DNA of 64,000 nt from Streptomyces sp. NBC_01428 (GCF_036231965.1 NZ_CP109499.1:2356001-2420000); one strand, 5' to 3'. Shown: positions 33,430-43,425, numbered from the stretch's first letter. The notes: generated by a model from the letters alone, not told the origin. Program-made: numbers and translations.

Positions 33430-36255
33430 TTACGCCTCCCAAACGGCCGCCGCGGTCCTGTCGTCGGCGTACCCCTTGACCCGGACCTGGCTGTCCGCGA
33501 GGAAGGCCGCGAGGCCGGGCGGTCCCCCCTCCGACCACCGTGTCGTGAGGTACTCGGCCAGCTCCGGCTCCCCGCGCAGGGGCTCCGCCATGCCTCCGGT
33601 GCAGAGCAGGAGCGTGTCACCCGGGCGGGCGATCGAGGCCCGGAACCGGAACGGGGGGCGTGGTGGGCGGGGCGCGGGCTCGTAGGGGCTCGGGGGTGTC
33701 GTGATCCCCAGGTCCATGGTGAGCCGGTCGCCCTCCGGGGTCTCGTGCGGCGGCGAGCCGAAGCCGACCACGGGCTCCCCGGTGGCCTCGGCGACGCGCG
33801 GCTCGATGTCCTGCCACTCGCCGTCGCGCAGCCGGAACAGGCCGCCGGCGCCGACGCCGAAGAAGACCCGGGTACGGCACTCGGGGTCGGCGGGCAGCAG
33901 CAGACAGCGCAGGCTGGCGGTGTACTCCTCCGGCTCGACGCCCTGCTCCGCCGCGCTCGCCCGCAGCTTGCCGAGGCTACGGTCGGTGAGGCGGTGCAGC
34001 CCCGACTTCAGGTCGCCGCGGCGCGCGGCGCGGATGTCGTCGGCCAGCCGGTCGTGGCTGCGGCCGACGGCGCGCGCGATCCACCGGCACGCCTCCGCCG
34101 CAGCCCGGTGCGCCCCCGGGGTGGCCCGGGCGCCGGTCGCCATCGCCACCAGCACGAGCGCCTGCTCGCCCGCCCCGAACCGGGCGGTGAGCAGCGCGTC
34201 CCGGCGCGGCTCGCCCCGGTACCGGGCGGAGTCCCCACGCACGGACACGGCCCGCAGGGTGCTCGTCCCGTAGCGGGCGCCGTCGAGCACGGTGTCGGCG
34301 ACCAGATCGTCGAGTGCGTCCGGGTCGGCGGGCGGGAGCGAGGTCGGTTCGGCGTCATAGGTGGGCGGACCGGACCCGACGTGACCGACGGCGGGCGGCT
34401 GCTGGGGCACGGAGAGCACGGGTTCTCGGCTCGCACCGGCCCGGACGTCCTCGGACTCGGCCGCGACCCCGGGCGTCCGAAAACCGCCGGTGGTACGCGG
34501 GAGCCCGGTAGGGGCGGCGGGCACAGCCTCACTCGCCGCCTGCCCTGCGGGGGCCGCGCCGCCGGGGTGCGGCCCTGAAGGGTTCGGCCCGGCGGACGCG
34601 GGCCTTGCCGGCCCTTGGCCGGCCGGTACGGGGCCTGTGGGTACAGGGCCTGCGGGGCCTGGGCCCGCCGGTGCGAAACCGGCAGGCGGCAGGCCGGCGG
34701 GGACAGCGCCGGACCGACCGCGACCGCCCGGCGCCGGGCGGTCGCCGGACCCGACGGGAGCCGACTCCACCGCTCCAGGCCCTGCCGGCGGACCGGCGGG
34801 GGGCGGACCCGCGGATGCGGGGCCGGAAGGGGACGGACCCGCGGGTGCCGGACCGGCAGGACTCAGGCCGGCCGGAGGAGAACCGGCAGGGGGCCGCCCC
34901 CCGAATGCAGGCCCCGCGGGGCCCGGGCCGGTCGGTGCGGAAGCGGTGGGCGTCTCGTCGGCCCGCCCCGGGCCCATCCATGGCGGACCGGCAGGGGGCG
35001 GACCCGCGGATGCGGGACCGGCGGGAGACGGACCCGCGGGCGCGGGGCCGGCAGAACCCGGGCCGCCCGCCGGACCGGCGGGCTCCGCCGCGCTCGGGAG
35101 GCCGGGCGCCGACGTGGGCTTCGGTGGTGCGTCCACCGGTGGTGGGGGCGCGTCGGCCGGAATCCTCGATCCGGGCACCCGGCCCGAGGCCGCCTCGGCC
35201 TGCGCGTCCGAGTGGGACGTCTGAGGAGTGAATCCCGGCGGGGTCGGCCCCGGCGGGAAGGGAGCCGGAGTCGCGGGGCCGGCGGGTGGGGTGTCCCAGA
35301 AGCCGGGCCGCTGACCGAGCCCTCCCCGGGTGGGCCGGTCCGCCTCGGGATGCGCGTCCCTGTCCGGATACGCGGTCCCGGCGGAATCCGGTGCCGTCCC
35401 CGGGCCCCGCTCCCACCGGCCGGGGCGCGCCGCCTCACCGCGCGGGGTGGCGCCGGTCCAGGCCCCGGGCGCCGGGGCGCCGTCCCAGTCCGTCGAGGAG
35501 GCGGACGGCCGGTCCCAGGCGGCGGGGGCCGGGCCGGGCACGGCGGGAGGCTGCTCCCCCGCCTCGGGGCGCGGCGCATCCGGTGCGCCGGGCGCCCGCC
35601 GACCGGGATACGGCGCAGCCTGCTCGTCCGCTTCGCCGGAAGCCGAGGAAGAAGTAGGGGAAGCCGAGGAAGCCGGGGAAGGAGACGGGCGGTCCCAGCC
35701 GGAGGGGGCCTGCCCGGGGACGCCCGGAGACTCCTCCCCGGTCACCGGCCGCGGCACGTCCGGCGCACCGGACGTGCGCCGACCGGGATACGGCGCCGGA
35801 GCCTCGTCGTCGAAGGAGTCGGAGGGCTGTGTGGTCCCGCTGCCGCGGCCCGGCGCGGGTCCCCATTCGGACCCCGGTCCGGGCGCGGCCCCGGACCCGG
35901 GCACCGGCGCGGCGGGTGATCCCGGGCCCGGGATCCATCCCCGGTCGCGCCCCGGTTCCGGCACGGGCCCCGCCGCGGGTACGGTCCCCGGCGCCGCCCC
36001 CGGCCGGGGTACCGACCCTGTTCCGGGCGCCTGGTCCGGCCCCGGGTCGAACCCCCGTCGGGGTCCGAACTCCCCGTCGGGCGCGGCCTCCTGGTCGGTT
36101 CCGGTGCCGTCGCCCAGTGTCCCGGCCGCCGACGCGAACCGGTCGTCCAGGGAGTCGGCCGCCGGCGCGGGTCCCGTGTCCTCGGTGGAGTCGTCGTACA
36201 ACTCCCCCCACCATGCGTCCTCGTGACCGGTGGGCTTCTCCCCCTGCTGGCTCAT
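33430..36255 (-). CDS. PP2C-like phosphatase-domain protein with giant Pro/Gly/Ala-rich region
   Basis: A 941-aa cytoplasmic protein. A conserved head (MSQQGEKPTGHEDAWWGELYDD) precedes ~600 residues of low-complexity Pro, Gly and Ala sequence, including repeated YPGRRxxGAPDxPRP units and many PAGP repeats. The last ~250 residues form a PP2C-like domain: GDSARYRGEPRRDALLTARFG, ALVLVAMATGARATPGAHRAAAEACRW, and LLLCTGGMAEPL near the end. Metal-binding Asp residues of canonical PP2C are not all obvious, so activity is uncertain. ATG 36255 is chosen; the frame is open upstream to 37134 but overlaps the protease gene. The long tract may scaffold or tether a signalling partner. Confidence 0.8.
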   Translation of the reverse strand: MSQQGEKPTGHEDAWWGELYDDSTEDTGPAPAADSLDDRFASAAGTLGDGTGTDQEAAPDGEFGPRRGFDPGPDQAPGTGSVPRPGAAPGTVPAAGPVPEPGRDRGWIPGPGSPAAPVPGSGAAPGPGSEWGPAPGRGSGTTQPSDSFDDEAPAPYPGRRTSGAPDVPRPVTGEESPGVPGQAPSGWDRPSPSPASSASPTSSSASGEADEQAAPYPGRRAPGAPDAPRPEAGEQPPAVPGPAPAAWDRPSASSTDWDGAPAPGAWTGATPRGEAARPGRWERGPGTAPDSAGTAYPDRDAHPEADRPTRGGLGQRPGFWDTPPAGPATPAPFPPGPTPPGFTPQTSHSDAQAEAASGRVPGSRIPADAPPPPVDAPPKPTSAPGLPSAAEPAGPAGGPGSAGPAPAGPSPAGPASAGPPPAGPPWMGPGRADETPTASAPTGPGPAGPAFGGRPPAGSPPAGLSPAGPAPAGPSPSGPASAGPPPAGPPAGPGAVESAPVGSGDRPAPGGRGRSGAVPAGLPPAGFAPAGPGPAGPVPTGPVPAGQGPARPASAGPNPSGPHPGGAAPAGQAASEAVPAAPTGLPRTTGGFRTPGVAAESEDVRAGASREPVLSVPQQPPAVGHVGSGPPTYDAEPTSLPPADPDALDDLVADTVLDGARYGTSTLRAVSVRGDSARYRGEPRRDALLTARFGAGEQALVLVAMATGARATPGAHRAAAEACRWIARAVGRSHDRLADDIRAARRGDLKSGLHRLTDRSLGKLRASAAEQGVEPEEYTASLRCLLLPADPECRTRVFFGVGAGGLFRLRDGEWQDIEPRVAEATGEPVVGFGSPPHETPEGDRLTMDLGITTPPSPYEPAPRPPRPPFRFRASIARPGDTLLLCTGGMAEPLRGEPELAEYLTTRWSEGGPPGLAAFLADSQVRVKGYADDRTAAAVWEA
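34530..35080 (-). repeat. In-frame PAGP-type coding repeat
   Basis: Densest part of the low-complexity region of the PP2C-like gene, built of short degenerate units encoding PAGP, SAGPPPAGP and similar. The repeats are short, GC-rich and prone to slippage, so length may vary between strains. Confidence 0.7.
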
Positions 36256-36390
36256 GCCCGTAATTGTCCACCGCGGTGGCCTGTTGAAAACGGGGCATCC
36301 GGAAAAACCGGCCAAGGTGCTGGCCGTCGAACGGCGTGTCGAGGGAGTCGTCGAACAGGAATACGGGGCGGAACGCCCGCGCGCATGACC

Positions 36391-36428
36391 GCCGGGCGGT
36401 CCCACCCCCCACGGGAGAACCGCCCGGC
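36391..36428 (-). terminator. Hairpin after the subtilisin gene
   Basis: 10-bp stem GCCGGGCGGT with its complement, 18-base loop, 21 bases past the protease stop codon. Confidence 0.7.
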
Positions 36429-36449
36429 GGCGCCTTGGTGTGCCCGGGC

Positions 36450-39400
36450 TCAGCGCACGTCGTAGGCCCGGTTCACGGTCTGGCTGACCGAGTTGCCGTT
36501 GGCGTCCGTCAGTTCGGCCTTGAGTGTGACCTGCTTCCCTTGGGCTCCGCTGTGATCGACGGTCGCCGTCCACCGTCCGTCGTGCCGGGCGGTCGCGGCG
36601 GACGTCCAGGTCTTCCCGTCGTCGTAGGAGTACGACAGTTTCACCGAGGTGAGCGCTGCGGGCCGGTAGCCGGCGTGTCCGGTCGCGGACAGCGTGATCC
36701 GCTGACCGTCCTTCGCAGGAAGGGTCTTGAGTCCGTCCTCGGGCAGGGCATAGCGCGGGAAGAGCAGCGGGATGCCCTGCGAGAAGACGTCCTCGTCCCG
36801 GTGCGAGCGGAACGACCAGGTGGTCACGGTCTGCGTCGACCGGTTCCAGACACGGGATCCGATCTTCGCGGTGGCGAGGGTGAGTTGGTACGAGGCGTCC
36901 TCGGCCGGCACGTCGAACACGCCGTACGGGACGGAGGACTCGCCGAGCGATGCGCCGTCGCGCCGCAGTTCCATGGAGCCGATGTCCCCGAAGCTCCCCT
37001 GGACTCCCTGGTGCTGGGCGTCCCCCCAGAAGCCGGGGGCGACGCCGATCAGGTTGCCCTGGCGCTCCGCGGCGAGCGCCTGTTCGCCGGAGGCGTCGAG
37101 GGGGGCCGCCGGGGAGAGGACCCCGCCGTACCACTCCTCCGTCCGCTGCTCCCCCTTGGTGTAGCTGCGCACCGGGTCGATCATGTACTCGCCGAACGGG
37201 AAGCTGCTGGACACCTCGTGCCCCCAGCCGGTGGTACCGGCGGAGAAGTACTCGGTGCGCTCGAAGGGCGCGGGCACGGTCTCGATGTCGGCGAAGGCGC
37301 CGGTGAGTCCGCTCGGGCGGGTGAAGGAGGGCAGGTCGACGTAGTCGGTGGCGGTGCCCATCGCGCGGTAGGTGGCCCGGTTCGCCGCCAGGTCGCGGTC
37401 GCGGACCCGGTAGGTGGCGGCGTGCTGGAGCTGTCCCGTCTCCGGGAAGGCCAGGTTGTAGAGGTAGGGGCTCTTGGCGGTCGCCTTCCAGCGCAGCGTC
37501 ACGTCCGTCGAGGCGAGCAGGGCGCGCGCCTCGTCGGCGGGGACGGCGAGGACGGGCAGCGGGCCGCCGGTGAAGCCGGTGGAGGGGTACCAGCGGCCGG
37601 GTGCGTCACGGTAGGCGAGGACCGCGAGCGCTCCCGCCGCCTTCGCGGCCGTCGCGACGGCGCTCGCGTTGCCGGTGTCGGGGAGCTTGACGAGCGCGAT
37701 CTTCCCCTTGGCGCCCGCGAGTTCGTCCGCGGTGCCGGACTTGGCGTCGACGAGCGCGGCGCGTCCTGTTCCGTCCAGGTTGGCGGACGAGGTGGAGCCG
37801 GTCACCGGGTGCAGGGGCGGTCCTCCGACGACGGCGAGTTCGGAGATCTGCGGGGCCGCGGCCCGCCAGAAGCTGTCGAACTCGAAGGTACCGTCACTGG
37901 CCCGGCCGTCGACCGAGGCGTAGTAGCCGCGTACGGAACGGCCGCCGGCGGCGGTTCCGGCGTGCAGCCAGGTGTCGTCCCAGGAGCGGGCGAACCCGAG
38001 GGTGGCGCCGCGCAGTTCGGAGGGCCGGTCGGTCCGCACGTTCAGTCGGTGGGCCGTGCGGGCGTCGAGCACGACGGTGGTGTCGTTGCGGATCTCCAGC
38101 TGCGGACGGGCCAGGTACGTCAGGGAGTTGACGAGGGTGCCCTCGGTCTCGGGCGTGGCGACGAAGCTGGAGAGGAAGTAGGTGCCGGGGCGTATCTCGT
38201 AGGTCTGGTCGGTCGCACCCTCGTTGAAGCGGCGTTCGCCGCTCGCGTCGTCCGTGCCGATGAGGTCGACGGAGGAGGCGGAGCCGGCGGGTCGGCCGAG
38301 CCGGTCGACGAGTTTGACGCGGAGGGTGACGGTCTCCGGCTGGACGTAGAGCGAGAAGGGGGTGGAGACCGCGGTGCCGTCGGCGGTGGCGAGGACGCGG
38401 CCGGTGACGTCGCCGTACTGGGCGCGGGTCAGGCCGGCGTCCGGGTCGAGCTTCAGCGGGACGGTGGCGGTGGCACCCGGGGCGACGGTCACCGTACGCG
38501 CGCCGAGCCGGGCGACGGAACTGCGCACGGCGGAGCCGTCGTTGCCGGTGATCCCGTCGAGGGTGAGCTTCAACTCCACTTGTTTTGTGCCGGTGTTGGT
38601 GTAGGGCACGTCAACGGTGGTGCGGTCGCTGCTGTCCTGCGGCCAGGCGAAGGAACCGCCCTGGAGTGCGGGTGTGCCGAGGACGGTCTCGTCGACGGCG
38701 GCCTTCACGTCGAGGCGTCCGCCGCCGGTCTCCCGTACGTCGCCGGGGATGTCCGTGTCGGCGGCGGAGACGAGTGCGGCCTTGATCTGCTGGGCGTTCC
38801 AGTCGGGGTGGCGTTGCTTGACGATCGCGGCGGCGCCCGCGACGTGCGGGGTCGCCATCGACGTACCGCTCATGGACTGGTAGGCGTAGACGCCCCGTCC
38901 GCCCGCGTTGGCGGCGGAGATGTCCACGCCCGGCGCGGTGATCTCCGGCTTCAGGGTGTGCGAGCCGTAGGCCGGGCCGCGGCTGGAGAAGGAGGCCGTG
39001 GCGTCGTCGCGGTCGACGGCGCCGACGGTGAGGACGCTGGGCGCGCAGCCGGGCGAGGACACGGAGTTGAGGGTGGGCCCGGTGTTGCCGGCCGCGATCA
39101 CGAAGAGGGTGTTCTTGCTCGACCGGGCGAGTTCCTCGGTCGCCGCGCTCATCGGGTCGGTGCAGTCGGTGGGCGCCGGGTTGCCGAGGCTCATCGAGAC
39201 GACGTCGGCGCCCTGGCCGACCGCCCACTGCATGCCGGCGATGATCCACGACGTCGCGCCGGAGCCGTAGTCGTTGAGGACCTTGCCGTTCAGCAGGTCG
39301 GCGCCGGGGGCGACCCCCTTCTTCCTGCCGCCGCTGGCCGCGCCCGTGCCGCCGACCGTGGAGGTGGTGTGGGTGCCGTGACCCTGGTGGTCACTCGTGT

Positions 39401-40157
39401 CGGGGGAGTCGGTGAAGTTCTCGGACGCGGTGATCCGGCCCTTGAGGTCGGGGTGGTCCGCGTCGACGCCGGTGTCGAGGACGGCGACCTTGGTGCCCTT
39501 GCCGTCGTATCCGGCGGCCCACGCCTCGGGGGCGTGCACCTGCTTGGTCGAACGGTCCAGCGTGGCCCGCACCTTGGCGTCGAGCCACAGCTTCTTCAAT
39601 GAACCGGCCGCGCGGCTGCGGGAGTTCGTGACGTCCGCCCAGAACGCGGCGGCCTTCTTCTTGTCGGCCTCGAGCGCGACGCCGTCGATCGGGTCGAGGA
39701 CCGGGCCGCGCTGCGCGCCGCGCGGGGTGACCGGCAGGCTCCGGGCGACCGAGGTGTCGTACGTGGCGATGACCGGGACGGTCGAGGTGTGCGCGTCGTC
39801 GTAGCCCTGCCGGACCAGGCCGGTGACGTTGAAGAGTTCCTCGTCGACGCGGCCCGCGGCGATCGCGGCGACGGCGCCCTCCGGGTACACGTACAGGTCC
39901 TTGCCGGACTGCCGGGTCTGGACGAAGGGGGTGGTGCCGTCGGCTGCGGGCAGGACGTTCGCCCCGTCCTTCGTCACCAGGACGCGGTCACCGGTGACGA
40001 GGGTGACGACGGAACCCGAGGCGGCGGCCCCGGTACCGGTCAGCGGCCGTGGCTCTTCCGCGGCCCCCGCCACGGGTACGGCTGTCGTGACGGCGAGGAG
40101 GGCGGCGGTCGCCGCCCCCATGGCCGTACGCGATATCCCTCTCCCCAAAAGTCCCAC
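36450..40157 (-). CDS. Secreted S8 subtilisin-like serine protease with PA domain
   Basis: A 1235-aa exported protease. A signal peptide (~1-32, ending VPVAGAAEEP) and an I9-like propeptide region are followed by the peptidase domain with catalytic Asp228 (VAVLDTGVDADHPDL), His260 (HGTHTTSTVGG) and Ser433 (GTSMATPHVAGAAA), plus the oxyanion Asn in VIAAGNTGP. Beta-rich C-terminal modules include a PA-like segment (GKIALVKLPDTGNASAVATA). The C-terminus has an Ig-like fold (KVTLKAELTDANGNSVSQ-like). GTG 40157 is preceded by TTGGGGA. A TrmB/LuxR-like regulator gene is divergent and probably controls it. Confidence 0.92.
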   Translation of the reverse strand: MGLLGRGISRTAMGAATAALLAVTTAVPVAGAAEEPRPLTGTGAAASGSVVTLVTGDRVLVTKDGANVLPAADGTTPFVQTRQSGKDLYVYPEGAVAAIAAGRVDEELFNVTGLVRQGYDDAHTSTVPVIATYDTSVARSLPVTPRGAQRGPVLDPIDGVALEADKKKAAAFWADVTNSRSRAAGSLKKLWLDAKVRATLDRSTKQVHAPEAWAAGYDGKGTKVAVLDTGVDADHPDLKGRITASENFTDSPDTSDHQGHGTHTTSTVGGTGAASGGRKKGVAPGADLLNGKVLNDYGSGATSWIIAGMQWAVGQGADVVSMSLGNPAPTDCTDPMSAATEELARSSKNTLFVIAAGNTGPTLNSVSSPGCAPSVLTVGAVDRDDATASFSSRGPAYGSHTLKPEITAPGVDISAANAGGRGVYAYQSMSGTSMATPHVAGAAAIVKQRHPDWNAQQIKAALVSAADTDIPGDVRETGGGRLDVKAAVDETVLGTPALQGGSFAWPQDSSDRTTVDVPYTNTGTKQVELKLTLDGITGNDGSAVRSSVARLGARTVTVAPGATATVPLKLDPDAGLTRAQYGDVTGRVLATADGTAVSTPFSLYVQPETVTLRVKLVDRLGRPAGSASSVDLIGTDDASGERRFNEGATDQTYEIRPGTYFLSSFVATPETEGTLVNSLTYLARPQLEIRNDTTVVLDARTAHRLNVRTDRPSELRGATLGFARSWDDTWLHAGTAAGGRSVRGYYASVDGRASDGTFEFDSFWRAAAPQISELAVVGGPPLHPVTGSTSSANLDGTGRAALVDAKSGTADELAGAKGKIALVKLPDTGNASAVATAAKAAGALAVLAYRDAPGRWYPSTGFTGGPLPVLAVPADEARALLASTDVTLRWKATAKSPYLYNLAFPETGQLQHAATYRVRDRDLAANRATYRAMGTATDYVDLPSFTRPSGLTGAFADIETVPAPFERTEYFSAGTTGWGHEVSSSFPFGEYMIDPVRSYTKGEQRTEEWYGGVLSPAAPLDASGEQALAAERQGNLIGVAPGFWGDAQHQGVQGSFGDIGSMELRRDGASLGESSVPYGVFDVPAEDASYQLTLATAKIGSRVWNRSTQTVTTWSFRSHRDEDVFSQGIPLLFPRYALPEDGLKTLPAKDGQRITLSATGHAGYRPAALTSVKLSYSYDDGKTWTSAATARHDGRWTATVDHSGAQGKQVTLKAELTDANGNSVSQTVNRAYDVR

Positions 40158-40405
40158 TCCCCAAGGTCGTCCGCCCGGCCCCGCGTGCCGGTGCCGGCGC
40201 GGTCCGCGGGGCCGGTTCGGCTCGCGTTCGCGCAGGCCAGGCCCAAGCAGGGCATTACGGGCGGTGGTTGGTGCTGCGGTGGCGTGAGCTTGTCAGAGGG
40301 GCGGGGGGTGCGGCGATGATGTGCCGAGGCGGGTTTGCGCCGTGGCCGTTTCCCGCCACGGTGCCGCCGACCGGCCGGAACGCATCTGGGGAGGGACATC
40401 GCCGC

Positions 40406-41386
40406 ATGCTGGGAGCGATAGGTCTGGACGAGACCCACGAGTCGGCGTACCGGGCACTGGTGTCCGTGGGCGCCGCCGATGTACCCGATCTCGCGCGCCG
40501 GCTCACGCTCGGCGAGTACGACACGGAGCGCGCGCTGCGCATCCTGGAGCGGCACGGTCTGGCCGCGCAGTCCTCCGCCCGGCCGGGTCGCTGGGTCGCC
40601 GCGCCGCCGGGGGTCGCGCTGGGCGCGCTGCTCACCCAGCAGCGCCACGAACTGGAGAAGGCGGAGCTGGCGGCGGCCCTACTGGCCGAGGAGTACCGGG
40701 CCTCCGCCGCCGAGCCGGCCGTGCACGACCTGGTGGAGGTGGTGATCGGCGCGGCGGCGGTCTCCCAGCGGTTCCTCCAGCTCCAGCTCGGTGCGGCCGA
40801 GGAGGTCTGCGCACTGGTCACCGGGAACCCGCTGGTGGTGTCCGGGACGGACAACGACGCGGAGGAGCAGGCGGCGGACCGGGGCGTGCGCTACCGCGTC
40901 GTCGTCGAGCGGTCCGTCCTCGACCTGCCGAACGGCATCACCGAGCTGTCCGCCGCGCTCGGGCGCGAGGAGCAGGTGCGGGTCGTGGACCAGGTGCCGA
41001 CCAAGCTGGTCATCGCCGACCGCTCGCTGGCGATGGTGCCGCTGACCTCGCACACGGCGGAGCCGGCGGCGCTGGTGGTGCACGCGAGCGGGCTCCTGGA
41101 GCTGCTGTCGGGCCTGTTCCAGTCGGTGTGGCGGGACGCGCTGCCGCTGCGCCTGGGCAGCCGGGGCGTGCTGGAGCAGGAGCCGGACGGCCCGGACGGC
41201 GCCGACCTGGAGATCCTCTCGCTGCTCCTCGCGGGCCTGACCGACGCGAGCGTGGCCAAACAGCTCGATCTGGGGTTGCGGACGGTACAGCGCCGGGTGA
41301 AGCGGCTGATGGAGCTGACGGGTGTCGCGACCCGGCTCCAGCTGGGCTGGCACGCCTACGAACGGGGCTGGGTCGCGCGGGACTGA
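40406..41386 (+). CDS. TrmB-like/LuxR-type helix-turn-helix regulator
   Basis: A 326-aa regulator. The N-terminal TrmB-like winged helix (~5-60: GLDETHESAYRALVSVGAADVPDLARRLTLGEYDTERALRILERHGL) precedes a middle phospholipase-D-like effector region. The C-terminal LuxR-type HTH reads ILSLLLAGLTDASVAKQLDLGLRTVQRRVKRLMELTG. Such regulators often lie beside secreted subtilisin genes in Streptomyces, as here, where it is divergent from the S8 protease across ~250 bases. ATG 40406 follows GGGGAGGG at a somewhat long spacing; the frame is open from 40268. Confidence 0.85.
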   Translation: MLGAIGLDETHESAYRALVSVGAADVPDLARRLTLGEYDTERALRILERHGLAAQSSARPGRWVAAPPGVALGALLTQQRHELEKAELAAALLAEEYRASAAEPAVHDLVEVVIGAAAVSQRFLQLQLGAAEEVCALVTGNPLVVSGTDNDAEEQAADRGVRYRVVVERSVLDLPNGITELSAALGREEQVRVVDQVPTKLVIADRSLAMVPLTSHTAEPAALVVHASGLLELLSGLFQSVWRDALPLRLGSRGVLEQEPDGPDGADLEILSLLLAGLTDASVAKQLDLGLRTVQRRVKRLMELTGVATRLQLGWHAYERGWVARD

Positions 41387-41422
41387 TCTGCGGTTCCGCG
41401 TCCGCTCGGGCAGGCTGGGCAG

Positions 41423-41905
41423 ATGGGAGTGTGGGAACTCCTGCTGGTCGGCGTGGTGATTCTGCTCGGCCTGTCCGGAGTACTGGTGCCCGGTCTGCCG
41501 GGGTCGTGGCTCGTCTGGGCCGCGATTCTGTGGTGGGCGCTGTCCGATCCCCGGCCCTCGTCCTGGGCGGTTCTCGTCGGCGCGACGGTGGTCCTGCTGC
41601 TCGCGCAGGCCGTCCGGTTCGTCCTGCCCCCGCGCAGGCTGCGGGAGAGCGGCGCCACCACCCGAATGGCGGTGTACGCCGGGACCGGGTCCCTCCTGGG
41701 CTTCGTCCTCGTGCCGGTGGTGGGCGCGATCCCGGGTTTCCTCGGCGGCATCTACCTCTGTGAGCGGCTGCGTCTGGGCGGCCGCGGCGAGGCGTGGACG
41801 TCGGTGCGGACCGCGATGCGGTCGGGCGGCTGGAGCGTCCTGACGGAGTTCTTCGCCTGTCTGCTGATCCTGGGCGGGTGGCTGGGTGCCGTGATCGGGA
41901 CCTGA
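41423..41905 (+). CDS. DUF456 membrane protein
   Basis: A 160-aa protein with four hydrophobic segments (~3-20, 28-42, 48-66, 88-112) and a C-terminal one (WSVLTEFFACLLILGGWLGAVIG). The DUF456 loops SGVLVPGLPGSWLVWAAILWWA and VGAIPGFLGGIYLCERLR, with paired Gly-Pro motifs, are clear. Function unknown. It is probably leaderless or weakly initiated; it starts 36 bases after the regulator gene on the same strand and may be cotranscribed. Confidence 0.85.
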   Translation: MGVWELLLVGVVILLGLSGVLVPGLPGSWLVWAAILWWALSDPRPSSWAVLVGATVVLLLAQAVRFVLPPRRLRESGATTRMAVYAGTGSLLGFVLVPVVGAIPGFLGGIYLCERLRLGGRGEAWTSVRTAMRSGGWSVLTEFFACLLILGGWLGAVIGT

Positions 41906-41911
41906 CGGCGG

Positions 41912-41927
41912 CGCCCCCGGAGGGGCG
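41912..41927. terminator. Short hairpin between convergent genes
   Basis: CGCCCC-CGGA-GGGGCG between the stops at 41905 and 41932. Confidence 0.6.
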
Positions 41928-41931
41928 GGGC

Positions 41932-43215
41932 CTACGGGCGGAGCGCCGCGCCGGTCGGGACGAGGGCGGTCAGGTCGATCGTGTCGGCGAGCGCCCGCAT
42001 GCCGGTGTCGTTGAAGTGCAGATGGTCGCCGGGGTCGTAGGCGGGGAGGATCCGGTTCGGGCGGCCCGGATCGCGGACCGTCGCGTCGAAGTCCGCGACG
42101 GCGTCGAAGATCCCCCGGGTGCGGATGGCGCCGTTGACGGCGAGCCGCACCGCTTCGCGGGCCGGGGTGTAGGCGCTGTGGCCGCCGTACGGGGTGATGG
42201 TGGCGCCGATGACGCGCAGGCCGCGGGCGTGGGCGCGGCGCACGAGGAGGCGGTAGGCGTTCTCCAGGTCGAGGGGGTCCGTCACCTCGGGGCTGCCCTT
42301 GATGTCGTTGATGCCCTCCAGCACGATCACGGTGCGGACGCCCGCGCGGGAGAGGACGTCGGTGTCGAGGCGGGTCAGCGCGCTCGGGCCGCGTCCTTCG
42401 CGCAGGACCCGGTTGCCGGAGATGCCCGCGTTGAGGACGCCGGGGCGGCGATCGGCGGGGAGGTCGCGCAGCCGGTCGGCGAGCCGGTCCGGCCAGCGGT
42501 GGTCGGCGCTGAACGAGGAGCCCGTCCCGTCGGTGATGGAGTCGCCGAGCGCGACGACGCTGCCGGCGGTCGAGCGGCGGAGCACGTCGACGCCGGTCAC
42601 GTAGTACCAGTTGCCGATCGTCCTGGTGTACCCCGCGCCGCTCTCGTCGGTGGTGCGGTCGCCGCCGGGGGCGACGAAGTTGGCCTGGAGCGCGGAGCGG
42701 TGGAACGTCGCCGGGCCCGAGTCGCCCGGTGTGTGAACGGACACCAGAAGGTTGGCGTCGGCGGGCACCGTCAGGGCGACGGGGTCGCTGACCACGTCCC
42801 GGCCCGCGGGGAGGGTGAGCGAACGGGCGCCGCCGAAGGTGACCGTACGCACGCTGCCGGCCACGGCGCCCGGTCTCGTCGGCACGCCCGGGAGCTGCAA
42901 CGCCAGGGTGACGGAGCCGAGTTGGAGGGGCGCGGTACCGAGCCGGTTCGAGAGGCGGACGCGGGCGGCCCGGCCGCCGACGCTGGTGTGCACGACGTTG
43001 CGGATCGAGGCGCCGGGCAGTGCGGGAGCCGTGCCGGAGGCGGCGCCCTCCCAGGTGCCGGTCCAGGTGTCCCGGGCAGCGCTCCGGCTCTCCGGCCGTG
43101 GTGCGGCGATCGGGCCGGGTCCTGAGTCCGCCTCGGCGAGCACGCCCGGCGGGGTGAGAACCAGAGTGGTCACCAGGGTGGCGAGGAGGCGCCTGAGCAT
43201 GATCGCGCGGGTCAT
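41932..43215 (-). CDS. Secreted SGNH/GDSL hydrolase
   Basis: A 427-aa exported esterase-like enzyme. A signal peptide (MTRAIMLRRLLATLVTTLVL...GVLAEA) precedes an N-terminal beta-rich domain (~48-210) common in this subfamily. The SGNH domain has block I VVALGDSITDG (nucleophile Ser), block II NAGISGNRVL, block III VLEGINDIKG and the Asp-x-x-His block in DPGDHLHFNDTGM. It likely deacylates a polysaccharide or lipid substrate outside the cell. ATG 43215; a second ATG five codons in is also possible. Confidence 0.9.
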   Translation of the reverse strand: MTRAIMLRRLLATLVTTLVLTPPGVLAEADSGPGPIAAPRPESRSAARDTWTGTWEGAASGTAPALPGASIRNVVHTSVGGRAARVRLSNRLGTAPLQLGSVTLALQLPGVPTRPGAVAGSVRTVTFGGARSLTLPAGRDVVSDPVALTVPADANLLVSVHTPGDSGPATFHRSALQANFVAPGGDRTTDESGAGYTRTIGNWYYVTGVDVLRRSTAGSVVALGDSITDGTGSSFSADHRWPDRLADRLRDLPADRRPGVLNAGISGNRVLREGRGPSALTRLDTDVLSRAGVRTVIVLEGINDIKGSPEVTDPLDLENAYRLLVRRAHARGLRVIGATITPYGGHSAYTPAREAVRLAVNGAIRTRGIFDAVADFDATVRDPGRPNRILPAYDPGDHLHFNDTGMRALADTIDLTALVPTGAALRP

Positions 43216-43425
43216 GGGGCCATGGCTTCCCTGACCACGGGGCCGCGCAACGCGGGGTCACACCAATGGCGGCGGGACGCGGGCCCGCGGCGTCCGGGCA
43301 CGGCCGGTGAACGGCCCGTGCCTCACGAGCATCGCTCTCCCCCATCGAAACCGAACCGGTGTCGTCCGATGGACCTAGGTCCGGAACCCGATGCGTCAAC
43401 GGGGGACGCGTGTTTGGCTGCTGTC

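Noticed and set aside
36336..39602. 1088-codon plus-strand open frame opposite the subtilisin gene
   Set aside because: Shadow frame; no recognisable domain and fully overlaps the S8 protease coding sequence.
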